From contig CALURJ010000007.1 in the NCBI GenBank assembly GCA_944323145.1, forward strand, positions 17,076 through 81,075: a stretch of DNA of 64,000 nt. The letters run 5' to 3'. This DNA comes from Candidatus Gastranaerophilales bacterium. Its GTDB lineage: Bacteria > Cyanobacteriota > Vampirovibrionia > Gastranaerophilales > Gastranaerophilaceae. A program made the position numbers and the translations under genes. Positions 7,585-15,016 of this stretch are shown here, piece after piece. Each line of letters begins with the position of its first letter. Positions within the stretch are counted from its first letter, which is position 1. The notes under the pieces are model-generated. The model did not search any database, was not told where the DNA came from, and worked only from the letters and a program-made list of their open reading frames with translations.

Positions 7585-8358
7585 ATGTTATTAGCCGCAG
7601 ATATAGGAAATACAAGTATTACTTTAGGGATTTTTGACGATGATGCGCTTGTGGAAGAATACAGGCTTGCGTCAGATAAAGATTTACCCTTGGAAGAGTA
7701 CGAAGTGCTTTTGAAATCACTTTGTAAGGATTTCAAAATAGAAGGCGCTATTATTTCATCAGTTGTAGAAGAACTGACAAATAAGTTCAAAACCGCTGTT
7801 GACAATACTTTTAAGCTTAGTGCAATTATATTATCAACAAAAATTAATACAGGTGTAAAAATTGCACTGGATAACCCGAAAGAAGCAGGAGCAGACAGAA
7901 TTGCAAACGCTGCGGGGGCTTATGTTTTATACAACCACCCTGTTATTGTTGTTGATTTTGGTACTGCAACAACATTTGATATTGTTAACGGGAAAGGCGA
8001 GTTTATCGGAGGTATTATTGCTCCTGGGGTTAATTTGCAGTTGAAATCTCTAAACAAGTTTACCTCAAAGCTTCCGAGAATTGAAGTTGCTCTTTCAAAT
8101 TCCGCAATCGGACATAACACTTCAGATGCTATTCTTTCAGGGGTTTTGCGCGGCTCGGCCTCAATGATAGACGGACTCGTTGAACAGTGCGAAAAGGAAT
8201 TAGGTGAAAAAGCGGTTATTGTTGCAACGGGCGGTTATTCCGGATTAATCGCAAATTATATGAAACGTCCTTTTGATTTTATCAATCCGACATTGACGCT
8301 TGAAGGCTTGAGGCATTTATACCAGATTAACAGATTAAATAATTATTCTATAGCTTAA
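7585..8358 (+). CDS. coaX: Type III pantothenate kinase
   Basis: Phosphorylates pantothenate in the first step of CoA synthesis; this class is insensitive to CoA feedback. The ASKHA-fold motifs are present: DIGNTSITLGIF at the N-terminus, GADRIANAAGAY, and VVDFGTATTFDIV. 257 aa is standard. The initiator ATG lies directly after the hairpin at 7555, so translation may depend on its opening. panD at 30449 makes beta-alanine for the same pathway. Confidence 0.94.
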   Translation: MLLAADIGNTSITLGIFDDDALVEEYRLASDKDLPLEEYEVLLKSLCKDFKIEGAIISSVVEELTNKFKTAVDNTFKLSAIILSTKINTGVKIALDNPKEAGADRIANAAGAYVLYNHPVIVVDFGTATTFDIVNGKGEFIGGIIAPGVNLQLKSLNKFTSKLPRIEVALSNSAIGHNTSDAILSGVLRGSASMIDGLVEQCEKELGEKAVIVATGGYSGLIANYMKRPFDFINPTLTLEGLRHLYQINRLNNYSIA

Positions 8359-8394
8359 TAGAGTTTAGATAAAAGCTTGTGAGTGCTGTATATC

Positions 8395-8474
8395 TGTCAT
8401 TGCGAGCGACAGAATGGAGCGTCGCAATCGCATAGTTGTTACCCACCCTTAATCCCTCCCTAATCAGGGAGGGA
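8395..8474. repeat. Second copy of the dispersed repeat pair
   Basis: A TGTCATTGCGAGCGACAG...GTCGCAATCGCATAG unit (8395-8434) followed by the palindrome CCCTCCCTAATCAGGGAGGG (8454-8473). The order matches that of related units at 7051-7165 only in part. The repeat ends six bases from the rex stop codon. Confidence 0.75.
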
Positions 8475-8479
8475 GGATT

Positions 8480-9094
8480 TTAAATATTGTAGGTGAACTG
8501 CAAAAAGTTTCCCATTAAGTTTTCGTTCCAGACCTGAACGTCATCAGGTACGGAAAGAACCACTGGCGTAAAGTTCCAGATGTATTTGATATTGGCTTTT
8601 ACAAGAAAATCTGCAGTACTCTGTGCAAATTTCCCGGGAACTGTTAAAATCGCAATATCAACCTCTTCATCTTTTGCGGCCAGAGGAAGTTGTGAAACTT
8701 CCTGAATTTTCATTTTATTAACTATTTTCCCTATTTTTTTAGGGTCATTATCGAATAATGCAAGTATATTTAGCCCGTAATCCGTAAAATTTCCGTAATT
8801 GGCAATTGCCGAACCTAAATTCCCTGCTCCTATAATAAAAGCTTTTTTGTTCTTTTTAAAGCCTAAAGTTTTTTCAATGGAGCTTTTAAGCTCTTTTACA
8901 ATGTATCCGACCCTGCTTTTCCCGGAGTTGTTCAATAAATTAATATCTTTTCTCACCTGAGAATCGTCAATATGCAACAACTGCGCAATCTGTTTGCTTG
9001 AAATAACTTCAATATTTTTGCTTATATAATCTGAAAGTATACAATGATAAAGGGTAAGTCTGTTTATAACTTTTTCTGAAATTTTGTTATTCAT
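8480..9094 (-). CDS. rex: Redox-sensing repressor Rex
   Basis: Senses the NADH/NAD+ ratio and represses fermentative or respiratory genes when NADH is low. An N-terminal winged helix (about 1-85; SSKQIAQLLHIDDSQVRKDI) is followed by a Rossmann domain with the dinucleotide motif GAGNLGSAI at about 94-102 and LALFDNDPKKIG. 204 aa is normal. The gene is monocistronic. TATAAT ends six bases before the ATG and there is no Shine-Dalgarno, predicting a leaderless transcript. The 459-bp inverted-repeat element abuts this -10 box. Confidence 0.92.
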   Translation of the reverse strand: MNNKISEKVINRLTLYHCILSDYISKNIEVISSKQIAQLLHIDDSQVRKDINLLNNSGKSRVGYIVKELKSSIEKTLGFKKNKKAFIIGAGNLGSAIANYGNFTDYGLNILALFDNDPKKIGKIVNKMKIQEVSQLPLAAKDEEVDIAILTVPGKFAQSTADFLVKANIKYIWNFTPVVLSVPDDVQVWNENLMGNFLQFTYNI

Positions 9095-9100
9095 AATATG

Positions 9101-9109
9101 ATTATAGCA
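9101..9109 (-). promoter_or_regulatory. Extended -10 promoter of rex, leaderless
   Basis: On the minus strand TGCTATAAT (an extended -10) occupies 9109-9101, followed by six bases and the ATG at 9094. No good -35 is visible at 17-18 bases upstream. The upstream TG is contributed by the terminal inverted repeat of the adjacent element. Confidence 0.6.
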
Positions 9110-9566
9110 TAAAATATGTTATTGGAAGAAAAACAATCTACTAAAGATACCTTGTTGGTACTTTCTTGTACCGACAAGAAAGTACCGCAAAGAAGCTCTC
9201 GACCGACATTCCGCTCATTAATTAATTGTAACGCTCAACCAAAAACGAGTGAACTCGCTGTAGCTCAGTCATTCAGAACTTGTTTCGGAACCTCATTACC
9301 GCTCAAACAGCACTCGTTTTGTTGCTGTTTCGCTAACATTAATTATTCGCTCCATTAGTGGTCGAATTTATTTAGTTTAACTTTTTTCAGAGGCACGCTG
9401 TCGAAACGGACTTATAGTCCTAACGTCTTATCGTCTGAAAAATCACCCCTCACCCAAGCCCTCTCCCGCAAAGGGGAGAGGGAAATATTTTTTTTTCGTG
9501 CGCTGTAGCGCACCGTAATGACTTATCGACTTAGCGTCTTAGAGACTTCCAATAACATATTTTATG
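9108..9566. mobile_element. MITE-like element with 21-bp terminal inverted repeats
   Basis: Positions 9108-9128 (beginning CATAAAATATGTTATTGG) are the exact reverse complement of 9546-9566. Between them is non-coding sequence made of further hairpins: GGTACTTTCTTGT-ACCG-ACAAGAAAGTACC (9157-9186), a copy of the GAACTTGTTTCGG repeat (9266-9294), an imperfect foldback of about 9200-9235 with 9340-9363, and CCCTCTCCC-GCAAA-GGGGAGAGGG (9459-9482). An 80-codon frame at 9116 is composed entirely of these repeats and is not credible. No transposase is present and no convincing target duplication is seen. Confidence 0.65.
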
Positions 9567-9570
9567 TAAT

Positions 9571-9607
9571 AAAGAAAAATGACGGGGTTGCGATTCAAAC
9601 CCGTCAT
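9571..9607 (-). terminator. Terminator of the murT-pdxJ operon
   Basis: On the minus strand ATGACGGG pairs with CCCGTCAT (9607-9600 with 9586-9579), followed by TTTTTCTTT. It lies 167 bases after the stop codon at 9774. The intervening 9610-9773 is AT-rich and contains two near-copies of ATTCTTTRGRATTAGTTAAAA 30 bases apart (from 9717 and 9747), with no gene. Confidence 0.75.
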
Positions 9608-9773
9608 GCTTATGAATTATATATGTATTGTTAGTTTCGCTCCCTATATCTTCCGTATATATATTATATACCACAAAACTAATTCTTTTTAACTATATGT
9701 AAAGAAATGTTTCTAATTCTTTAGAATTAGTTAAAACTTTTGCGCATTCTTTGGGATTAGTTAAAATTGCTGT

Positions 9774-10088
9774 TTAGTTATTTTCGCGTTTCTCTTCTTC
9801 GCGTATAAATTTCGCAAGTTCTTCAAGATGTTTATCTTCTATTGCTTCAATAAGCTCTGCCACAGATTTTATTTTATTAAGTGCAAATCCTGTTTCTGCT
9901 AAAAGAACACAGTCGTTGCAGAGTCTGTAACCGTCATATTCTATAGAGCCGGCAAGACATTTATTCTCCCCGCAGCAATCACAGTCAAAATATTCATCTA
10001 TAATATCAGGGTTATCTTCAATATCGTCAAGGCGCATTTGTTCGACTACCTGTGCCATTTCTTCGGCTATTTCTTTTTCTGATTTCAT
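9774..10088 (-). CDS. Cys-rich hypothetical protein
   Basis: 104 residues with cysteines at 36, 38, 39, 44, 57 and 60 (DCDCCGENKC and LCNDC), a pattern suggesting one zinc-binding knuckle. The N-terminus (MAQVVEQMRLDDIEDN) and C-terminus are charged and helical. The start codon overlaps the pdxJ stop by four bases (ATGA), so it is translationally coupled as the last gene of murT-pdxJ. No family recognised; a small metal-binding or nucleic-acid-binding adaptor is possible. Confidence 0.75.
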   Translation of the reverse strand: MKSEKEIAEEMAQVVEQMRLDDIEDNPDIIDEYFDCDCCGENKCLAGSIEYDGYRLCNDCVLLAETGFALNKIKSVAELIEAIEDKHLEELAKFIREEEKRENN

Positions 10089-10795
10089 TTAATTAAATCC
10101 CTCATTTTTGATACTGCTTCGGGCAAACCTGTGAATACTGCACGTGAAATTATGCTGTGTCCGATATTTAGTTCGTGAAGTCCTTCTATTTCGTGCATTC
10201 TGTGGACATTTTCGTAATTAAGCCCGTGTCCTGCATTAACTTTTAATCCTAAACTCTGAGCAAGTTCAGCTGATTTTTTTAGTTTTTGGAATTCCTGTTC
10301 TTCTTCGGGGTAACCGAAACATTCAGAGTATGTCCCTGTGTGCATTTCAATAAATTGTGCGCCTGTTTTTGCTGATGCTTTGACCTGTTCTTCATCGGGA
10401 TCAATAAAAAGGCTTACTATTATTCCTGCATCAAGAAGCGGTTTTATAAATTCGGTTACTTTTTCAAGCTGCCCTGCAACATCTAACCCGCCTTCGGTTG
10501 TTATTTCCTGCCGTTTTTCAGGAACAAGGCAGATGGAATAAGGTTTTATATCCAGTGCAATTTTTTGAATATCATCGGCCATTGCCATTTCAAGGTTTAA
10601 ACGTGTTTTAAGCTGATGGATAAGAGAATACACATCTTCATCCTTTATGTGTCTTCTGTCTTCTCTCAGGTGGGTTGTAATTGATGAAGCACCGTTTTCT
10701 TCCGCTATTTCAGCCGCTTTTTCTACGCTTGGCTCAACTCCGCCTCTGGCATTTCTCAATGTTGCTATATGATCTATATTTACACCTAATAACAT
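10085..10795 (-). CDS. pdxJ: Pyridoxine 5'-phosphate synthase
   Basis: Condenses 1-deoxyxylulose 5-phosphate with 3-amino-2-oxopropyl phosphate in DXP-dependent vitamin B6 synthesis. TIM-barrel enzyme; NIDHIATLRNARGG at the N-terminus, HLREDRRHI, and the C-terminal GHGLNYENV and ELNIGHSIISRA blocks are diagnostic. 236 aa is normal. It starts two bases after the murT stop. Other pdx genes are not in the window. Confidence 0.95.
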   Translation of the reverse strand: MLLGVNIDHIATLRNARGGVEPSVEKAAEIAEENGASSITTHLREDRRHIKDEDVYSLIHQLKTRLNLEMAMADDIQKIALDIKPYSICLVPEKRQEITTEGGLDVAGQLEKVTEFIKPLLDAGIIVSLFIDPDEEQVKASAKTGAQFIEMHTGTYSECFGYPEEEQEFQKLKKSAELAQSLGLKVNAGHGLNYENVHRMHEIEGLHELNIGHSIISRAVFTGLPEAVSKMRDLIK

Positions 10796-10797
10796 TT

Positions 10798-12123
10798 TTA
10801 CCTCTTTTCTTTAGTTAGTTTTAAAAGTGCGGTATATGAAGGCAAAATAGTTGTTTTACCGTTCATTGTCGCTTTATCTATTGCCTTTTTTATATTTGGT
10901 TCAATAATAATTTTTTCCTGCGGAATTCCTGCATATTTTAATCTTGTTGCCATATCGTTTGCACGTGTTCCTGATGTAATGACAAGTTTTTCCGCGTTTT
11001 TAAGCTGTTCAAAATCGCTGTCCCATAACCATGAAATATCGCGTCCGTCTGCATAATTATCATTAATTGCAATTACAATATTTGATTTTAAATCTACAGT
11101 TTTTAAAACTTCGCTTGCGCCTGTAGGGTTTTTAATAAGCTGTATAACAGCCGGATTTCCGTTAATCAGACATTTTTCAGTTCTGCCGAAAATTGCGTGA
11201 TAGCTGTCCAGAGCTTTTTGGATTTCCTGCTGATTAAGACCGCATTCAAAACCGAATGATATTGCCGCAAGAGCATTGTAAGCATTATATAATCCTGCAA
11301 GGCCTACTTTAAATTCCAGAGAAATTCCTCTGTTTTGGACATTAATAATTGAGTAATCATCATAAACAATCACATCTGCAGGGTAGGTACATTGCGGGCG
11401 TTTGTAACCGCATTTTGAACAATAATAGTGCCCCTGCTGTGCGAAAAATTGTTTTGAATACTTAAGTTCCTCCCCGCAGGCACAGTTAAATACTTCTGAA
11501 GGAGCATTTGATTTATGTTCGTAAGTACATCTATATTCCACATTCTCAAAACCATAATAAACAGCATATTTGGTTCTGTTAAATGTCGCTACAATAGGAT
11601 CGTCAGCGTTCAAAACCAGTTTTAAATCAGGATTTTTGTCGATTGCATTTTTTATGAAACCCGCTGTTGTATTTAATTCTCCGTATCTGTCGAGCTGATC
11701 GCGGAAAAGGTTTGTTACAACAAGATAATCAGACTTCATAAAATTATATAATTTGGCAAGATAAGCTTCATCAGATTCAATAACTGCGTAATCAAATCTT
11801 CTGAACGGTCTTATGCACAGTGCAAAAACATTTGCAACTCCTGTTAGCATATTTGCGCCTTTCAGATTGTGAATAACCTCCTGATGAGCAGTTTCAAGAA
11901 TATGCGCAATAAGACCCGATGTTGTTGATTTCCCGTTTGTGCCGGTTATTGTAACAATTCGTTTTTTTATATATTTTGAGCAGTATTTAAGAAAGTCAGG
12001 GCAGATTTTTAAGACCAGCATTCCCACAAATGAGGTCCCTGAAGATTTGTTTAACAACTTTATCCCGATATATGCACACCTTGCTATTATTAAAGACAGG
12101 TAAAACTTAAGTTTGTTTATCAT
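10798..12123 (-). CDS. murT: MurT-type Mur ligase (lipid II isoglutaminyl synthase subunit)
   Basis: 441 aa. The Mur-ligase P-loop ITGTNGKSTTSG is at about residue 60. A four-cysteine zinc ribbon insertion (CACGEEL ... CSKCGY) lies near residues 205-235 and the DUF1727-type C-terminal domain contains NPTGASEVL and NDNYADGRDISWLWD. Zinc ribbon plus this C-terminal domain separates MurT from MurC/D/E/F. With the amidotransferase GatD, MurT amidates D-Glu of lipid II. No gatD is adjacent; pdxJ follows. AAAGGA precedes the ATG. Confidence 0.88.
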   Translation of the reverse strand: MINKLKFYLSLIIARCAYIGIKLLNKSSGTSFVGMLVLKICPDFLKYCSKYIKKRIVTITGTNGKSTTSGLIAHILETAHQEVIHNLKGANMLTGVANVFALCIRPFRRFDYAVIESDEAYLAKLYNFMKSDYLVVTNLFRDQLDRYGELNTTAGFIKNAIDKNPDLKLVLNADDPIVATFNRTKYAVYYGFENVEYRCTYEHKSNAPSEVFNCACGEELKYSKQFFAQQGHYYCSKCGYKRPQCTYPADVIVYDDYSIINVQNRGISLEFKVGLAGLYNAYNALAAISFGFECGLNQQEIQKALDSYHAIFGRTEKCLINGNPAVIQLIKNPTGASEVLKTVDLKSNIVIAINDNYADGRDISWLWDSDFEQLKNAEKLVITSGTRANDMATRLKYAGIPQEKIIIEPNIKKAIDKATMNGKTTILPSYTALLKLTKEKR

Positions 12124-12156
12124 AAATAGTCCTTTAGACGTATTCTATTTTTTTCT

Positions 12157-12184
12157 TTGTTATTTTATCCTATATTAATATAAT
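12157..12184 (+). promoter_or_regulatory. Probable promoter of the YtxH/DUF948 cluster
   Basis: TTGTTA (12157-12162), a 16-base spacer and TATAAT (12179-12184), 21 bases before the ATG at 12206. Confidence 0.5.
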
Positions 12185-12205
12185 ACAAAAGTAAGAATAA
12201 GAGAA

Positions 12206-12565
12206 ATGTATTTATTTATTGCAATAATTTTTATAGCTGAATTAATCATTGCAGTTACGGTGATTAATTTTATAACAAAACTGGACAGGAAGGTAAATGA
12301 CCTTAATTGTTGTGTTGAGGCATTCAATCCGCTGGCAGAAATTTGTTTGCAGTACGGAAGATGTCTGGCAACTTCTCTAAGTTTAAATTTTGATAAGTTT
12401 ATAAATTTTGTGTGCCACAAGAAAAAGCAGATTTTTAATAAACTTTTAATAGTAATTGCAATTTATGTAGTTCTTTTTCTATTCAGATCAAAATCAAAAA
12501 AATATTCAAATGCTTACCGTATAGCAGGCGTAATCCAAGATATAGCGGGCAATTTCATTATTTAG
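12206..12565 (+). CDS. Small two-helix membrane protein, unknown
   Basis: 119 residues with hydrophobic segments at about 2-22 (LFIAIIFIAELIIAVTVINF) and about 80-94 (LLIVIAIYVVLFLF), and a short middle region with four cysteines. It is co-directional with three small genes of the YtxH/DUF948 type just downstream and shares their style (N-terminal membrane anchor plus polar tail). The ribosome site (AAGAG) is weak, so the start is less certain. No family assigned. Confidence 0.6.
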   Translation: MYLFIAIIFIAELIIAVTVINFITKLDRKVNDLNCCVEAFNPLAEICLQYGRCLATSLSLNFDKFINFVCHKKKQIFNKLLIVIAIYVVLFLFRSKSKKYSNAYRIAGVIQDIAGNFII

Positions 12566-12620
12566 CTTGTAATCTTAACAAAAATATGATAAAATAATAA
12601 ATGAAAGATGAGGTTATGTT

Positions 12621-12938
12621 ATGAGTAAAAATAAATCATTAATGTTTGGAATGGGCTTGTTGGCCGGTGTTGTCGGCGGAATTATTGCGGGTGTATTGTA
12701 TGCGCCTAAGTCCGGTGAGGAATCCAGACGTCAGATTAAAGATGCAGCCTGTGAATTCTATGAAAAAAATTCTCCGGCAATTAAGGAAGCTAAAAAGCAG
12801 GCACTTGAAAACATTGATTTGATGAAATATAAGCTTGAAAGGCAATTGAGAAAGTTTAATAATATGGTAAAATCAAGAAAACTTCAAAAAGCCAAAGAGC
12901 TTGAAGAAATTAATGATGAATACACAGAATACAATTAA
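12621..12938 (+). CDS. YtxH domain protein
   Basis: 105 residues. An N-terminal glycine-rich hydrophobic segment (LLAGVVGGIIAGVLYAPKSGEE) is the YtxH signature, followed by a charged helical tail. These are small membrane-anchored proteins associated with general stress in Bacillus; their molecular role is unknown. GAGG is seven bases before the ATG. A second YtxH gene lies at 13382, separated by a DUF948-like gene. Confidence 0.85.
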   Translation: MSKNKSLMFGMGLLAGVVGGIIAGVLYAPKSGEESRRQIKDAACEFYEKNSPAIKEAKKQALENIDLMKYKLERQLRKFNNMVKSRKLQKAKELEEINDEYTEYN

Positions 12939-12955
12939 GTAAAGGAAATTTATAA

Positions 12956-13312
12956 ATGGAGATGTCACAAATTGCGTTAAATCAAGGGTTAACTTTTTTG
13001 ACCTGGGCAACTGGAATAATTTTGATTGTGGTTGCGGGATTTCTTGTAAAACTCTTGATAGACTTGTCAAAACTGGCAAAAAATCTAAATGAAACATCAA
13101 TAATTGTTAATACGGAATTAAAACCGACATTGCAGGAATTAAATAAAACTTTAAGCTCAATAAACGAGATAGTAAAAAATACAGATAAAGGGGTCGGAGA
13201 TTTTAAAACAGCCGTAGGTAAAATTATTGATAAAACAAAAGCAGTGTCAGGAAGTCTTATCGGCGGGTTGTTTAACGGTTTTGTGACAGCTTATAAATTA
13301 TTTAAAAAATAG
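12956..13312 (+). CDS. DUF948-like membrane protein
   Basis: 118 residues: transmembrane helix at about 12-33, then an amphipathic helix (KLAKNLNETSIIVNTELKPT, SSINEIVKNTDKGV) typical of DUF948 proteins that accompany YtxH genes. AAAGGA upstream supports the ATG at 12956. Likely a coiled-coil partner of the neighbouring YtxH proteins at the inner membrane; this is inference from conserved neighbourhood in other bacteria. Confidence 0.75.
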   Translation: MEMSQIALNQGLTFLTWATGIILIVVAGFLVKLLIDLSKLAKNLNETSIIVNTELKPTLQELNKTLSSINEIVKNTDKGVGDFKTAVGKIIDKTKAVSGSLIGGLFNGFVTAYKLFKK

Positions 13313-13381
13313 CCGTTTATGGTGATTAATAATTAATTTGTAAAAGTTAAAATAATAACGAAAAACAGTAAAGGAGTCATT

Positions 13382-13654
13382 ATGTCAGCAACTAAATTTT
13401 TAGCAGGTTTTATAGTCGGTGGAGCAATCGGTGCAATAGCAGGTATTCTTCTTGCTCCTAAATCAGGTGAAGAAACACGTGCAATGATAGCCGATAGCGC
13501 AAAAGATGCTATGAGAAGAGCCGATGAAACCGTAAAACAAATTCAATCAAAAGCAGACGATGTTGTTTCTGATATGCAGAAAAAAGGCGACGAAATTAAA
13601 GAAAAACTTCAAAACCTTATTAATCAGCAGAAAGAAGCAAAACAGGAAGCTTAA
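13382..13654 (+). CDS. YtxH domain protein, second copy
   Basis: 90 residues with the signature GGAIGAIAGILLAPKSGEET at about 12-31 and a long charged helix to the C-terminus (Lys/Glu/Gln-rich). AAAGGAG precedes the ATG. It is paralogous to the 12621 gene and closes the cluster. The shared terminator at 13674 follows 20 bases later. Confidence 0.88.
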   Translation: MSATKFLAGFIVGGAIGAIAGILLAPKSGEETRAMIADSAKDAMRRADETVKQIQSKADDVVSDMQKKGDEIKEKLQNLINQQKEAKQEA

Positions 13655-13673
13655 ATTTAATTATTGAAGTTAT

Positions 13674-13704
13674 AAAAAAGGACAATTTTAATTGTCCTTT
13701 TTTT
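13674..13704. terminator. Bidirectional terminator containing a stop codon
   Basis: AAAAAAGGACAATT pairs with AATTGTCCTTTTTT. On the plus strand it ends the YtxH cluster. On the minus strand it ends the lapA-like gene, whose last codons (KKDN) and TAA at 13688 lie inside the stem. Confidence 0.9.
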
Positions 13705-14062
13705 GTTGTCTAAGTGCATCGTCAAGTGCTTTTTCAAGAACTGTAATCTTGTTTTCAAGCACCTGAATTTTTGCTTCGGCAGATGTATTTGATATAGAGC
13801 CTTTTTCAAGTTCACGTTTGTAAGCTTTATATTTTTCTTTCAATGATGTATAAAGCGGAGCGAAAAAGCATATTGCGGAAATTTGTCCGAGCAAAAATAC
13901 AACAAGTGTATAAACTGACATGTTTAACGTAATTGATTTTGGTGTAATATGAAGTATCCCCGCAATTTTGCTGCTCAAAAGAGTTATTCCCGCGGTATCC
14001 TGATAGTTCATTAATAAAAGTCCGCATAAAATTAGTATTGAAATTATTGATATTATTTTCAT
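13688..14062 (-). CDS. LapA-like (DUF1049) membrane protein
   Basis: 124 residues with two transmembrane helices (about 3-20 and 50-72) separated by a short loop, then a C-terminal coiled coil (AEAKIQVLENKITVLEKALDDAL). This is the layout of LapA/YciS, which in E. coli helps balance LPS synthesis. It is encoded 3 bases downstream of the pseudouridine synthase gene and probably co-transcribed. The assignment rests on topology more than on motif, so medium confidence. Confidence 0.65.
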   Translation of the reverse strand: MKIISIISILILCGLLLMNYQDTAGITLLSSKIAGILHITPKSITLNMSVYTLVVFLLGQISAICFFAPLYTSLKEKYKAYKRELEKGSISNTSAEAKIQVLENKITVLEKALDDALRQQKKDN

Positions 14063-14065
14063 TCT

Positions 14066-14968
14066 TTAGCTCCTCAAATATTTTAAAACCTTTTTAAGTT
14101 TTTCATCAGGTTCAATTTCTAACTCTATTATTTCATCTCCAAACGGTTTTGTAAACCTCAGATAATATGATTGTAAAACCTGCTCCTGTGTTTTGACTTT
14201 ACTATGTCCTGCCCCGTATAAAGTGTCATTGAATACCGGATGTTTTTTATACGCAAGATGTACACGTATCTGGTGTGTTCGGCCTGTAATAAGCGTAAGT
14301 TCAATATACGTTGCATCTTTAAATCGTTCGAGGACTTTTACGATTGTTTTGCTTTCTTTCCCATCATCTCTAACTGTCATTTTATGCGGCTGGTTAGGGT
14401 TTCTCCCGATTGGAAGGTCAATAATATCATTATCTGCCTCGTAATTCCCTTTAACAACTGCTCGGTACTTTTTTGTTAATGTGTGATTTTTAATTTGATT
14501 TGCAAGAAATTCGTGAGCCTTGTTGTTTTTTGCTATCATTAAAAGTCCCGAAGTATTTCTGTCCAATCTATGCAAAATTCCGCGCCTGAATTCTCCGTTA
14601 ATATCTGATAAATTATTTCCGTATTTGTATAAAAGAGCGTTAACAAGTGTGTTTTCTCTTTCTAAAGCTGTAGGGTGAGTGAGCATCCCTGAAGGTTTGT
14701 TTACGACAAGCATATTTTCATCTTCATATACAATATCAAGCGGAATATTTTGCGGTTTTATTGATAAATCTTCTTTTTCAGGCGCTTCAAATTCTATTCT
14801 ATCTCTTTCCTTTAAGGAATAAGAAGGCTTTTTCTCCTGTTTATTAACTTTTACCGCTCCCGATTTTATATAATTTTGAATTTTTGAACGCGATAAATCA
14901 GGTATTATTTCCGATAAGAAAGTGTCAAGCCTTTTATTTTCATCATTTTCGTCAACATAAAATATCAT
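14066..14968 (-). CDS. RluA/RluD-family pseudouridine synthase
   Basis: 300 residues. An N-terminal S4 RNA-binding domain (about 12-75; LDTFLSEIIPDLSRSKIQNY) precedes the catalytic domain. Catalytic motif HRLDRNTSGLL (catalytic Asp within HRLDR) and the later GRTHQIRVH are intact. The S4 plus RluA architecture fits RluD-like enzymes that modify 23S rRNA, but the exact target cannot be read from sequence. Followed by lapA-like. Confidence 0.92.
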   Translation of the reverse strand: MIFYVDENDENKRLDTFLSEIIPDLSRSKIQNYIKSGAVKVNKQEKKPSYSLKERDRIEFEAPEKEDLSIKPQNIPLDIVYEDENMLVVNKPSGMLTHPTALERENTLVNALLYKYGNNLSDINGEFRRGILHRLDRNTSGLLMIAKNNKAHEFLANQIKNHTLTKKYRAVVKGNYEADNDIIDLPIGRNPNQPHKMTVRDDGKESKTIVKVLERFKDATYIELTLITGRTHQIRVHLAYKKHPVFNDTLYGAGHSKVKTQEQVLQSYYLRFTKPFGDEIIELEIEPDEKLKKVLKYLRS

Positions 14969-15016
14969 AATTTGTCCAACAACTGTAAATTGACCTTTGT
15001 GTTTCAGGAACTCCCA

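Noticed and set aside
9116..9358. 80-codon plus-strand frame
   Set aside because: It starts inside the terminal inverted repeat and runs through the internal palindromes; composition is repeat-derived.
9579..9607. Possible tRNA T-arm (GGGGTTGCGATTCAAACCC)
   Set aside because: No TTCRA loop and no cloverleaf can be completed; it is better explained as an intrinsic terminator on the minus strand.
12175..12420. 81-codon minus-strand frame between murT and the YtxH cluster
   Set aside because: Overlaps the 12206 gene, whose membrane-protein composition and neighbours make it the better call.
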